From Lentinula raphanica (taxonomy: Eukaryota; Basidiomycota; Agaricomycetes; Agaricales; Omphalotaceae), in NCBI GenBank assembly GCA_027919835.1, contig JANVFP010000010.1:372001-436000 (forward strand): a stretch of DNA of 64,000 nucleotides. Reading direction: 5' to 3'. This document shows, in pieces, positions 50,321 through 61,362 of this stretch. Numbering within the stretch: position 1 is the first letter of the stretch; the number at the start of each line of letters is the position of its first letter. Under the pieces are notes generated by a model. That model did no database searches. It saw only the letters and a list, made by a program, of their open reading frames with translations, and had not been told where the DNA came from. Position numbers and translations under genes: made by a program.

Positions 50321-52023
50321 ATGGCTGTCGCAGTAGCACTCTCTCCTCCACCTCTCTCTACACCTCCGGATTATTTCAGGATAATCTCACCAACTCTACA
50401 GGTTCCGACACCGAGTACTGGCGTCAGTGTTCCTGTCGGTATTCTGGCTTGTCAACGTACTTACTACCAACGTTTCTTCTGCAACTATCATATCACTCAC
50501 CATCTGCTTATATCTCAGGCGATCCTTTGCTGAGAAAGATTGAAACAACCGTCGTAGCCTGTAATGTCTCCCAGCCGCCCTCAGCTCCTGCAGGAAAGAA
50601 GTCCAAAAAGGCTGTAGTTGCTCCTACGCTTCCCAATGAACCAATCCTTGAGGTTGTTCTACACGACACAGTGATCTTTCCTGAAGGAGGTGGACAGCCG
50701 ACTGACACAGGTCTACTTACAACCTCAGATGGTAAGATTTGGTCTGTCTTGCAAGCTAAACGACACGGAGGACATGCCGTCCACTATGTCAAAATCAACA
50801 ATGGGGAATTGGATTTGTCCTTGACCGCTTTCATACCTGGCTCCTGTGTAACCGCATCCTTAGGCCAAGAGGACTATGATAGAAGATATGATCATGTACG
50901 TCTTCTGTCACGATCACAGCTACAATGCCCTATATCTCTATACTTTCCTTGTAGATGTCTATGCATACCTCTCAGCATCTTCTTTCTGCTCTCCTAGAGA
51001 CTCGGTTGAATCTTCCCACTCTGTCCTGGTCCCTGACAAGCTTTCCATCGCCTTGCTACGTCGAAGTCCCTCGGGGCATGACCGTTGAAGAAATCAGGCA
51101 GATCCAATCAGAAGCCAATCGTCTAGTGTTCGAAGGAAGACGAGTGCATACTGAGGTTGAAGAGCTCGATCGTGACAAGAAGTATGTTCCCGCCGTGTTA
51201 GAGAGCGGCAGATCTGTTGGGAAAGCATTACCCTCTGATTATACTGGTGGGGTCAATCGAGTCGTTGTTATCGATGGTGTTGATCGCAATCCGTGAGTAC
51301 TTTTCAGTCTTAGTACTCATGTCGACTGAGTCTCGTTATAGATGCTGTGGAACTCATCTTCCCACCATCCATAACCTCCAGCTCTTTATCCTCCCTCATA
51401 CTGAAACTATGTCGCGCTCTAGCACGACCTCAGCTCGACTTTATTTCTTGTCTGGCCCTCGTCTGATCGAATATATCAACAACACCCACGACTTTCTGAG
51501 CAACACCGCGTCCGTCCTAAGTTGTGGTGCACCCTCAGTCCCAGAGCGTGTATCTCAAGTCGTGGACGAGCGGAAGAAAGCGGAAAAGCGTGTCACCGAC
51601 CTTGAATCAGAATTGGCTAAATATATCAGCTCCGGGTTAGTTCAAGAAGCTAAAGCGGGTGCTGGGAACGATGGTTATATTTTCCGAAAGTATCTGCCTC
51701 GCACTGGCGATGGCGATAATGCTCTCGGTTTCTTATCCGCTATATCGACTGCTTTCTCTGAACAGATGACAAAAACTAATACTCAGATTCCCTACATACT
51801 TGTTCTGACCTCAACTCCTTCAGCACAGACGTCGAGCACTACCACTGTTGTAATGGTTATCGGCTTCGATGATACCAAGGTTAAATCGATTGGTGAGGCT
51901 CTGAAGTTGCAATTGGGTGTGAAAGGAGGAGGAAAGGGCCTCAGGTGGAGTGGTAAATATGTTGGAGTATGGAAGGAAAAGGAAAGTACGTTGATAGATA
52001 GCCTACTGGAGAATGTTCATTAG
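50321..52023 (+). CDS. Alanyl-tRNA editing protein, AlaX/AARSD1 type
   Basis: Free-standing editing domain that hydrolyses Ser- (and Gly-) tRNA(Ala) made by error, keeping translation accurate. Start MAVAVALSPPPLSTPPDYF. Next come VILHDT-like strands with VIFPEGGGQPTDTG, the AlaRS editing-domain entry, then HTSQHLLSALLE, carrying the HxxxH zinc motif, and after an intron CCGTHLPTIHNLQLF, carrying the CxxxH half. The C-terminal part has a coiled segment (VVDERKKAEKRVTDLESELA) and a DHHA1-like end (GVKGGGKGLRWSGKYVG). About 480 residues. No aminoacylation or tRNA-recognition core, so it is a trans-editor. Confidence 0.92.
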
Positions 52024-52244
52024 AGTAGGCGTTGGCTCAGTCGAACGATCCCACTACTTACTCATCTATCGTCGGTTCGTCAGTGAGGACTCCAGTATAA
52101 GTTCCAAAAAACCCTTCCATCATGTATCTTTCGAAGTAGTACTGGTTCTACAAGCATGGAATATACATCCTTTCACAAAATTACAATTACCCTCTGACCA
52201 ACTTCAACAGTGATTCAAAATCTTACATGCACATCGAAATGGAA

Positions 52245-53410
52245 TCAGTACAGGATTAGTATGTCGCCGTCTTCACAAAACTCATAATACTCATCGGTCG
52301 AAGGATATCTATCGTGATCGTCATCGTGATCTGAAGAGTAGTTATCCTCGTCTGAGAGATAGTAATCACCGCCCTGGATCCCAACTTCGTGGTCATGTTG
52401 CCTATTTTCATCTTCATCAACTTCATTCGCGTATGAAGAATATCCATAACCATGATAAACCTCTTCTTGATCGTTTCCATCACCATACTCCTCGTTGATA
52501 TTAGTATCCGGGGTACGATGAGTGTCGTCGTGCAAGTTCAGGCTGGCATAAATCGCTGCGTTGAGATCCTCGTCTGAGAAATCTCCATGATCGTGGAAGG
52601 TTTCGGGGTCTCCTCCATCGTATTCCTCGTGTGAATGGTCTACACCGTCAGTGTCGTCGTGCAAGTTCAGGCTGGCATAAATCGCTGCGTTGAGATCCTC
52701 GTCTGAGAAATCTCCATGATCGTGGAAGGTTTCGGGGTCTCCTCCATCGTATTCCTCGTGTGAATGGTCTACACCGTCAACCCCTTCGCCGAATGAATAC
52801 TGGACAGGATCATCTGTCGCATCCTCCCAGACATTGACGCCTGGGTGGTAGTAATGACCAGCATCTGACGATTCTCCGCGTTCTTCCTCTTCCATTTCTT
52901 CGTCTTCCTCCTCGGGATGGTATTCCTCATGATCCTGGATGTTTGAGAAACTGTAATTATCTACTTCGTCTGATATTCCGTGGTACCCGATAGATGATTC
53001 TTCGACAGGATCAGGGGGATTAAGATCGAGAAAAGGATTTCGGCAGACTGGACAGGTTCCGTTCTGTTGGACAGAGGTTCATTTCGATGTCCAGTGAGAT
53101 GTATGTACATAGTATGTATAAGCTAGAGATGATCACGCACCATATCGCGTATCCACTTGATCAAGCTATGAGGATATACATGAGATGTGAACATTATGGA
53201 ATATGAGAAAAGCAAGAGAATAACGCACTCATTTCGACAAAACATATGTTCACAAGCTGGTAGTCTCGTAATCCCTCCTGATTTTTTATCCAAGTTTTTG
53301 AGGGAACAAAGACATATGGGACAGCAACTGTCTTTAGCAGCGGCTCTTTTCTTGAGAGAAGGAAGAGAGTCGATAAAGCTATCGATGAGTGCCGATTGGA
53401 AGTCGTTCAT
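52245..53410 (-). CDS. RING-finger protein, tandem copy 1, acidic repeats
   Basis: Start MNDFQSALIDSFIDSLPSLK, then CCPIC, ITRLPACEHMFCRN, and over an intron DLIKWI... to NGTCPVCRNPFLDLN, an atypical RING whose sixth ligand is Asp. The remaining 280 residues are highly acidic, rich in Asp, Glu, Ser, His and Tyr, with units such as DDPVQYSFGEGVDGVDHSHE and DPETFHDHGDFSDEDLNAAI, and end DGDILILY. A 129-base segment is exactly duplicated (52521-52778). Probably an E3 ligase with a disordered acidic tail; target unknown. Shares its N-terminal 60 residues closely with the next gene upstream. Confidence 0.82.
52521..52778 (-). repeat. Perfect 129-base tandem duplication
   Basis: 52521-52649 and 52650-52778 read identical by eye. 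The unit is 43 codons, so the duplication keeps the frame and repeats DPETFHDHGDFSDEDLNAAI with YASLNLHDDT within the acidic tail. The lack of any difference means the event is recent or the copies are kept alike by conversion. Confidence 0.93.
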
Positions 53411-53710
53411 GAGATTACAAGCTCAAGTTCGAGTGGCAGTTCACGCCACATTGCAATGATGGTGTGTTTTCCTTTTTCGGAATTGTAAACGCCCACAAAC
53501 GCCTCGACATCAGTGGGCCAGAAAGAGCGCATATATAGTTGGAGAAAAGAAAGAGAAATCATAAGTAGGTGGCCAGCGGCTTCGTCGCTTCGAGCGTACT
53601 AATTAGTCCTCCGAGCACTGATATTTGAAAATATATATACCTATTCCCAATGTCACCCTTTTAGTATCAAGATCGGCCATCTAACATCTCCAAACTACCA
53701 TCAGTACTTA

Positions 53711-55038
53711 CTACCAGCCTATTTCGTCGCCTTCACCAAACTCCGAATACTCCTCGTTTGAAGGATACCCATCACCGTCATCGTGATCTGAAGGATACTG
53801 ATCCTCATCTGAGAAGTACTCACCACCCTGAATACTAGCGTCCTGCTCATGTTGCTCATATTCATCACCTTCATCCGCGTATGAACAATATCCATAACCA
53901 TAATCAACCTCTTCTTCATCGTTTACGTCACCATGCTCCTCGTTATCCGGGGTATAGTAATCGGTGTCGTAGTGTAAGTTCAGGCTGGCGTGGAGTGCTG
54001 CGTCGAGATCCTCGTCGTCTGAGATATCTCCATCATCGTGGAAGGTTTCGGGTTCTCCATCATATTCCGCATGCGAATGGTCTGCATCGTCAACGTCTTC
54101 TCCGAATGAATATTGGTCGGGATCCTCCCAGACACTGACGACCTCATGCGGATGGTCTGTATCGTCAACGTCTTCTCCGAATGAATAATGGGCAGGTTCC
54201 TCCCAGACATCGACATCGACGACCTCATGCGAACGGTCTGCATCGTCAACTTCCCGTTCTCCGTAGGAACGATGGACAGGATCCTCCCAGACATCGACGA
54301 CCTCATGCGAATGATCTGCATCGTCAACTTCCTCTTCTCCGAATGAATATTGGGCAGGATCCTCCCAGACATCGACGACCTCATGCGAATGATCTGCATC
54401 GCCAATCCCTTCTCCGAATGAGTATTGAGCAGGATCCTCCCAGCCACTGACGACTCGATCCACTGGGTGGTAGTAATGACCATCATCTGCTGATTCTTGG
54501 TGTTCTTGGTGTTCCCCCCGAGGATATATTCCTCATAATGCTCTACGTCTGAGAAACCGTATTCATCATCTTCCTCCTCGTATTCTTCGTATTCTTCGTA
54601 ATCATCTATCTCGTTTGATATTCCGTCGTACCCGATGGCTGATTCTTCGATAGCATTAGGAGGACGGATGTTGAGAAAACATTCCGGCAGGTTGGGCAGC
54701 TCCCGTTCTGTTGGACGGGGGTTCATTGTTATGTCCATTGAGATGCATCTAGGCGATGATTGGCACGCACCATTGCTTGTATCCATTTGATTAAACTATG
54801 GAAGTATACGATGTGAATATTATGAGATATAGAAAGAAGAAGTAGGAAAGACGCACTCATTTCGACAAAACATATGTTTACAAGCTGGTAGCCTCGTAAT
54901 CCCTCCTGAGGCTGCATCCAAGGTTTCGAAGGAAGAAAGACATATGGGACAGCAGCTGTCTTTAGCAGCGTTGCTCTTGTCAAGATGAGGAAGAGAGTCG
55001 ATGAAGCTATTGATGAGTGCCGATTCGAGGTCGTTCAT
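53711..55038 (-). CDS. RING-finger protein, tandem copy 2, acidic repeats, apparent frameshift
   Basis: Start MNDLESALINSFIDSLPHLD, then DSCCPICLSSFETLDAASGG, ITRLPACKHMFCRN, and after introns SLIKWIQAMV and NGSCPTC-type C-terminal RING cysteines. The acidic tail then starts in one frame (EEYEEYEEEDDEYGFSDVEH) but the repeats alike to copy 1 (WEDPAQYSFGEG, DDADHSHEVV) are in another frame. The switch lies near a run of six C (plus strand, 54514-54519). In the frame of the paralog the protein would end YSEFGEGDEIGW at 53711; in the upstream frame it ends at 53980 after a basic, Met/Arg/Ser-rich tail. An assembly error, a real frameshift or a missed intron are all possible. Confidence 0.65.
54060..54445 (-). 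repeat. Degenerate 75-84 base repeats in RING copy 2
   Basis: Five units, recognisable by GATCCTCCCAG-like starts on the plus strand at 54121, 54196, 54280, 54358 and 54433. All spacings are multiples of three (75, 84, 78, 75). Each encodes a variant of VVDVWEDPAQYSFGEEEVDD followed by ADHSHE. Confidence 0.85.
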
Positions 55039-55305
55039 GAGATTACAAGTTCAAGTTCGAGTGGCAGTTCAAACTTCACGCCACAGTACAATGGTGATAT
55101 GTCAATAAGTCTGGTTTTCCTTTTTCGGTATTGTAAACGCCCACAAACGCCCACTCAACATCTGGAGGACTTCCAGAGATTTCCTCTCTCTGTGAGCTAT
55201 TTAACGAGAATATATTTACCACAACGAAGCCCAGACATTCATGTCATTTGTTACCAGTTAGACAATCTCGGCATGGACTTCTACGAAAAGCAGGAAATAC
55301 TTCTG

Positions 55306-56099
55306 TCATTTCTCATCGTCATTTGAAGAGCCAAAATCCGGACTTTCATCATCAACATCATCTCGAATGACGATATCAGCATCTACGAGCAGCATGTTAA
55401 ACCATGTTGGCATTGGAAGAAAGAAAAACGAACCATTCTGCAAGGACGCCGGGTCACTTTCAAAGCTCATATCACCGTCCGAATGGGATAAGGACTCTTC
55501 GTCAGTCAGACCCCATTCTGAGGATGCATCCTCAGCCCCGTCTCCAATCTCACTAGGTTCCCAGTTCAGATACATATTTAAGTCCACTTCTTCCATCTCT
55601 AAGCCAAATTCGTCCATCTCATAGAAATCATCAGCGTCGGTCATTGGATCTTCATCTTCTTCGTCCTCGTTCGGAAGATATTCATCATCGTCGGATAATT
55701 CTTCGTCTGACTCTGAAGGTTGTCGGATGTTGAGGAAGACGTGCCGGCAGGAAGGGCAGCTCCCGTGCTGGAACATAGAGAATCAGTTCATATATCGTGA
55801 CAATCGAAGGAAAGGGCCATGCACCATGCCTCGTATCCATTCGATCAAGCTACAAGAGCAATATTTTCAGCATGCACGACTACATGTAGGTGATTCACGT
55901 ACTCATTTCGGCAAAAGACATGCTGACAAGCTGGAAGCATTGTAAGCCCTCTTAAAGGTTTATCGGATGCAGATGCCGCTTTGGAAATATCTTCAAAGGG
56001 CACAAGGCATATTGGGCAGCAGACATCCTTCAAGATAGTGTGTTGGTCGAGAGAAGGAAGAGACTCGATGAAGTTGTTGATTGCTTCAAGATCATCCAT
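55306..56099 (-). CDS. RING-finger protein, tandem copy 3
   Basis: Start MDDLEAINNFIESLPSLDQH; the frame is open upstream, but this ATG aligns with the other copies. RING: CCPICLVPFEDI, LTMLPACQHVFCRN, then after an intron LIEWIRGM and HGSCPSCRHVFLNI. The acidic tail (ELSDDDEYLPNEDEEDEDPM, EMDEFGLEMEEVDLNMYLNW) lacks the repeats of copies 1 and 2 and ends with a hydrophobic patch FFFLPMPTWFNMLLVDADIV before SSNDDEK. Probably the least changed member of the array. Confidence 0.82.
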
Positions 56100-56488
56100 A
56101 GGCAATAGGAGGCGAGTGCTTGGAGATGATGAAAGCAATTGCTACTCCCAATTTGAGAGCATATAAACTGTTCAGAGTTCGTCAAAGAAAAGAGCTTGTG
56201 AATGAAAGAAACACACCGATGAATGTTAGTTGAAGAGAGATAGTAAGCTTGTTGAAAGACGCGTCGAAGTAAACACGCGCACGTGCCCTGCCAGGCCTTG
56301 CCGTGACACTATGATGGTTCCTTCCTTTTTCTTCCGGACCACACATCCTTCGTTGATTCAATGATTTATCCGCCTGACAGTCTATCAATAGAGAACTCTG
56401 GAGTTTGAAGCCGCTTCAATATAAGAAGACGCAATGGGACCGAATATTCTCCTTCCTTCCTAGTCCTTTCTTTCCAGCTCTCTCCACC

Positions 56489-58688
56489 ATGAGCGATTCC
56501 GAACGTGTTGACGAAAAAGCCGAAATCGACACTCGAGTTTCTCCCGACGAAGACGACTCCGATGCAATCTTCGGAGGTCGAGAAGCACGGCTCGCTCTCG
56601 AGCGCAAGCTCTTGTGGAAGATCGACTTACGGATCCTGGGTGTGCTCGTCCCAATCTATATCTTGAACTATGTATGTCATATTGGAATATGCGATGATCC
56701 AGTCCTCAACTCCCATGTAGGTCGATAGAAACAACGCTGGGTATGTGCTCGTGGATAGAACAGACCTGCCATGCATTCTTATGTATCTGCTTCTCCATAG
56801 AGCGGCTCGTCTACGAGGTTTTGAGAGCGATTTACATCTCAAAGGGCAAGAATTCGCTACCTTAGTGAGCATTTGCAGCGTCGTGGTATAAACGTTTTCT
56901 AACAATATGGCAGCTCTCGATACTCTACGTTGGATATATCATCATGCAGATTCCGTCAAACATGTTTCTCAACTATATCGGGAAACCATCCTTGTACTTA
57001 CCAGGTTGCATGGTAAGCAGTTCACAAAATCTCTAGGTACTTTTGATAAGGAGTCTACACAGGTAATATGGGGGGTTAGTCTCTTTTGAACCAGTTGGTT
57101 GGCATCTCAATGACACCGTTTCCTTAGATGATATCTTGTCTAACAGGTAGAGAACAGATGAACTGCACTTCGCAAGGCAATGGCTGATCCAGAGAATTTC
57201 TAGGCATAACTAAGAAGTATGTACTTATCTCTACTTGAGGTATCATCGTACTTGTTCCCTTATCTCTGGCTCTGCGTAGCTTTGTCGGCGCTCTGTTGAC
57301 GAGGTTTTTCCTCGGATTTGTAGAAGCCGCGTTTTTCCCTGGCGCATTGTTCCTTCTGTCCAAGGTAATCAATTTTCATTGGGCTAGTAGGTAGGCCATT
57401 GTTGACTGTTCTACAGTGGTATAAGCGCGAAGAGATCGGTCGTCGAACTGCAATCTTATATTGTGGAAACTTAATCTCAAATGCATTCGGTGTGCTTATC
57501 TGCGACATCCACCGACAACAGCTAATGTATGCTCTCAGGTTCTCTCATGGCATCCGGTATCCTAAGTGGAATGCAAGGTACCCTCGGACATGCAGCGTGG
57601 AGGTTAGCTCCCCCGAACGCTGTTCTTCACTCTGCTTTATTCAATACTTCATACAGATGGTTGTTCTATATTGAAGGGGCTCTCACCGTCTTCGTCGCAA
57701 TCTGCGCAATGTTCATTCTTCCGGACTTTCCTACCACGACAAGATGGCTTACCCCTCTGGAAAGAACACTAGCCGTACGGCGAATGAAAGAAGATGCTGG
57801 TGTTGGAGATCAAAGTGAAACTGAAGTCGGCGGACAAGCGTCAGGCTTGTTGTTAGCATTGAGTGACTGGAGAGTATGGTGGATGTCTTTCGCCCTGACT
57901 GCTCAGGTAGGCCAAACAGATACTGTATCCGACGATGAAATAATATTATCGTTGTAGGTTGTTTCACTAAGCTTCAACGCGTACTTCCCGACGTTGAGGT
58001 CAAGATTTCATGGTCGATCTCAAGAAAGAAAAACTGATTTTGAATACCAGTGCAACAATGGGATTTAACAACACGGTAACGCTTTTGTTGTGTGCCCCTC
58101 CATTTGTCTTTGCATCCATAGCTGCTTTCTTCCTATCGCGGTTCGTCCTTTTCCATAGCAATCGTGCTGAGTTGAACTTATCGTTCATTCTAGACACTCA
58201 GACCAAGTAAAAGAACGATTCTGGCACGTCGCATGTTCATTTGGGTTAGGCATAGTAGGTTTCATCATCGCAATCGCCACCATGAACACAGCAGCTCGTT
58301 ATGTTTCACTGTGAGCAACTTTCAATCTGCGCTTCCCTCTTGTGCTCAATATTCCATCAGCTTCCTGATGGCTCAATCATACGCAGGCTTCGTAGTTGTC
58401 TACGCATGGATTAGCAATTCTTTCCCCCGTCCCCCTTCCAAACGAGCTGTGGCATTGGCATTGATGAATGCGTTCTCTCAGCTGGGGAACGTTGCTGGAT
58501 CGTATGTGTTTCCTACAATGTGGGGGCCGACTTATCGAAACTCGTACGCCATTTGTATCGCATGTGCCGGGGTCGGGATCATCATGTGTTGGATCTTCAA
58601 ATTGAGTTTGCTCCGTTTGAACGAGAAGATGGAGAAGGAAGAGAAAGAGAAAGGCATCACAGAGAAGGGCTTCAGATATATCGTTTGA
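56489..58688 (+). CDS. MFS transporter, Dal5/anion:cation symporter family (second copy)
   Basis: Start MSDSERVDEKAEIDTRVSPD, then LLWKIDLRILGVLVPIYILN and an intron to VDRNNAG. Further blocks are FESDLHLKGQEFATLLSILY, IPSNMFLNYIGKPSLYLPGC, LTRFFLGFVEAAFFPGALFL, KWYKREEIGRRTAILYCGNL, WRWLFYIEGALTVFVAICAM and a C-terminal half with NSFPRPPSKRAVALALMNAF. The end is GITEKGFRYIV. It resembles the MFS gene at 48176-50176 along the whole length, with EGYRYIL/KGFRYIV at the ends, so they are paralogs in inverted order around the AARSD1-like and RING genes. At least nine introns. Confidence 0.9.
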
Positions 58689-58872
58689 CGGAGTATCCGT
58701 ATTCTATGTAGGGAGAATGCTGTTGAGTACAGAACGTCAGAGAATGTCACAAGATGTCACAGTCATGAATGTCACACGATTCTCAGTCACTGTGTCACAT
58801 AAACAACGCAGTTACTTGTACCACCACCACCAGCCACCACCCTAACGACTTCGAGGGATTTTAAGAGTCGGA

Positions 58873-59982
58873 ATGTTGCATCGCGCTGTGGATGAAGTTT
58901 CTACAGGCTCTGACTCTGACTACTCTAGGTTCGTCCAATCAATCCTGCAATCCCAATTGATTGACTTACTCTCAACGCAGCTCGGTACGCGCTTGGATTT
59001 CTTCTGATCCTAACGAAATTCACGACTCAAGTTCTACATAGTGGATATCGTGGTTCCTTTCCTCGAAAGGAAACGAATACTTCTGTGAAGTCGATGAAGA
59101 TTTCATCCTAGACAGATTCAATCTGACTGGCTTGAACGTCGAAGTCTCCAATTACACGCAGGCTCTGGACTTGATTACGGACCAATTAGGTGCGTGTCGC
59201 AACTGTGGGCTTACAAAATACTCATACCGCCTTCAATCGAAAAGATGATGATATTCAAGACGAACTGCGCGGATCCCTGGACGTCCAAGCTCGACTTCTA
59301 TATGGACTCATCCATGCCCGATGGATTGTGACTGCTCGAGGATTGACGAAAATGGTTCGTGACATCTCGATGAATGAGCTATATTCACTCACAATAACAT
59401 CCCAGATTGAAAAATATCGACGCGCAGAATTCGGTCGTTGTCCGCGCGTATCATGCCAACCGCAGCCGCTTCTACCTGTTGGTTTGACCGACATACCATA
59501 TGAGAAATCCGTCAAGCTCTACTGTGGACGCTGCGAGGATCTCTACTCTCCCAAATCTTCTCGCCATGGGTCGATCGATGGAGCCTATTTCGGCACGACT
59601 TTTCCACACCTTCTATTCCTCGTTTACCCCACTTTGATACCCCCGAAGGTGGGAACAGCTGACTCTGGCGCTGGTTCTACGTCCGGCACTACAGCTAGAG
59701 AGGGAGAGAACCGAGTACGACGGCGTTTGCGAGAGGAAATGGATCCTGCTATTGCTGAAGGCGGGGGAGAGAATATTAGTACAGCCAGTGTTGCTCTGAA
59801 GGCCGAGAGATATAAGCCACGAATCTATGGGTTTCAGCTGAACGAGATTGCGAAATTACAGCGGTGGCAGGAAGCTGTTAGAGACCGGTGAGTTCTTGAA
59901 TTTTGGAGCTTGTTCTCTCTCTCAAGAACGACACAACAGACAAGTCGCCCGCTTGGAAGAATTGGAGGAAAGAGGCTCATGA
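58873..59982 (+). CDS. CKB1: Casein kinase II regulatory subunit beta
   Basis: Regulatory subunit that dimerises through a zinc finger and holds the CK2 tetramer together. Exon 1 (58873-58928) gives [18 protein letters not shown]; a 4-base exon (58981-58984) is needed to reach exon 3 (59042-59189) with [20 protein letters not shown] and [15 protein letters not shown]. Then [37 protein letters not shown], and the zinc domain [20 protein letters not shown] with [14 protein letters not shown], followed by [21 protein letters not shown] charged tail ends [12 protein letters not shown] after a final intron. Cysteine spacing is C-x4-C and C-x2-C as usual. Confidence 0.93.
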
Positions 59983-60283
59983 AATATCGCTCTATGTTAC
60001 GTGCTGTAACACAAAATATTGTTGTTTCTGTCTGTGCTGCTTTCAACTTTCAGTGAACATTTTCGTCCTCTGGAAAAACCCAAATGATGCGAATATAGCA
60101 CAACTTCGGAGATACTATCGGCTTCGATGTATCGGTGAAGTCCCGACCTTCACCCTGATCTCTTTCTGGTATACATTTGGAACCGTTAGAGGCCGGGGGG
60201 GAGGTCAAGAACGGAAAGCTGATGGGTATGCTTTGAATCAAGGCCCTTTAGAATCTTCAGGGTATCGATGCTTCTGTTTTACT
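59983..60283. other. Convergent spacer, no gene seen
   Basis: 300 bases between the 3' ends of CK2 beta and the U1A-like gene. An open frame running across (59903-60370, plus) has no family resemblance and overlaps both gene ends. Confidence 0.5.
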
Positions 60284-61224
60284 TTACACATATACAACGG
60301 TCATTTTCCAATCTTTTTTCAGTGTGTATCCATCCAAAGCTTCTTTTGCAACGCTTGCAAACTCAGGTGACTCAAATATTACTTGGCCCATTTTCACTTG
60401 GGCTCCGTCTGCATTCGGTGTTGGTGACATTGATACATGTGTAGACCGGTATCCTTGATGACTAGATAATACTATGAAATATGGCATGGAGATGATATGA
60501 GACTATGGACGTACTGTTGGAAAAGGACAGATAAAATACTGTCAGTAACCTCAAGCGGTAAATTTGTGCAGAAAAGTCGTGACGTAGGATGATCCACCGT
60601 TGGAGGGATAACACCTAAAAAAGAGAGCATCTCATTTCAGACACATGCATATCACGGCAAGAGCACACACACCTGGAGCCAAGACACCGTTCGGTTGTGT
60701 CCCATTATCTTCATCGTCATCGTCAATCTCCATCTCATCGTCTGACTCTGCTTTTTCTCGTTTCGTCTGCCTTGCAACTTCGTCGTCTCCTTCCCTCTGC
60801 CTCTTCTTATCATTATCCAAAGCACCATTCCTGATCAGGGTGCTGGCGTTAGCAGCATTGGGTGAAACGAAATTTGGATCGTCTCGACGGGACGTTGCAT
60901 ATGATTTAGTTTTTGCATAATCGATACGCTAACATGTCTTTGGATCAGTGAAGATGCCTGATGGACAAGAGCTGCACGACATACCATGGGTTTGTCGTAG
61001 AAAATCATACCCTCGCAAGCACGCATTGCCGTAGTTGCACCAGCAAGATCATTGAATACGAGGAAAGCTTGACCCTTCTTCTTTGGACCTTTGGAGGCAA
61101 CAATATCGATGACTTTGCCATATGTGGTAAACAACGCAAGAAGCTGAAGACGAAGTTCATCCTTGTGTACTTTGTCGTTGAGATTATTGATATAAAGAGT
61201 GTTGTTGGGTTGATTTGACGCCAT
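60284..61224 (-). CDS. U1A/U2B''-type snRNP protein, two RRM domains
   Basis: Spliceosomal protein that binds U1 or U2 snRNA stem-loops in the nucleus. Start MASNQPNNTLYINNLNDKVH; RRM1 has RNP2 LYINNL, KDELRLQLLALFTTYGKVID and RNP1 KKKGQAFLVF, followed by MIFYDKPM and RIDYAKTKSYA, nearly the human U1A sequence. An acidic/basic linker (KRQREGDDEVARQTKREKAE, DDEMEIDDDDED) follows, then RRM2 with LFCTNLPLEV and MGQVIFESPEFASVAKEALD, ending DWKMTVVYV. About 240 residues. Whether it serves U1, U2 or both, as in some organisms with one gene, cannot be told. Confidence 0.92.
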
Positions 61225-61362
61225 TTTTTGTGGACCGTGACAAAGTTGAAGTGCAAGTCGCGAGATTCGGGTTGTGGGAAAAAAAGGTAAACGCGTTCCA
61301 AACAATTTTCTCGGGCTCGCAACCTTGCGCGGAACGTTCGCCATATCCTTGGACCTTTGATA
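61225..61362. promoter_or_regulatory. Short bidirectional promoter, U1A-like / ceramide synthase
   Basis: 138 bases between the two start codons, so 5' UTRs and promoters overlap. An A-run (about 61279-61287) lies in the middle; no TATA box was found. Confidence 0.5.

Noticed and set aside
52245..54445. Repeats as a CRISPR array
   Set aside because: Units are tandem, coding, and of 75-129 bases without unique spacers, in a eukaryotic gene.
53980..54786. 268-residue minus-strand frame rich in Met, Arg and Ser, as a separate gene
   Set aside because: It is the shifted frame through the RING copy 2 tail and repeats; no own start context or family. It is treated as part of that gene's frameshift question.
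48177..56488. A biosynthetic or catabolic gene cluster around the two MFS transporters
   Set aside because: Apart from the transporters the genes are an editing protein and RING proteins; there is no core enzyme, regulator or oxidase.
59903..60370. Plus-strand frame of 155 residues after CK2 beta
   Set aside because: It runs over the last CK2 beta intron and the antisense of the U1A-like gene; composition is not protein-like.
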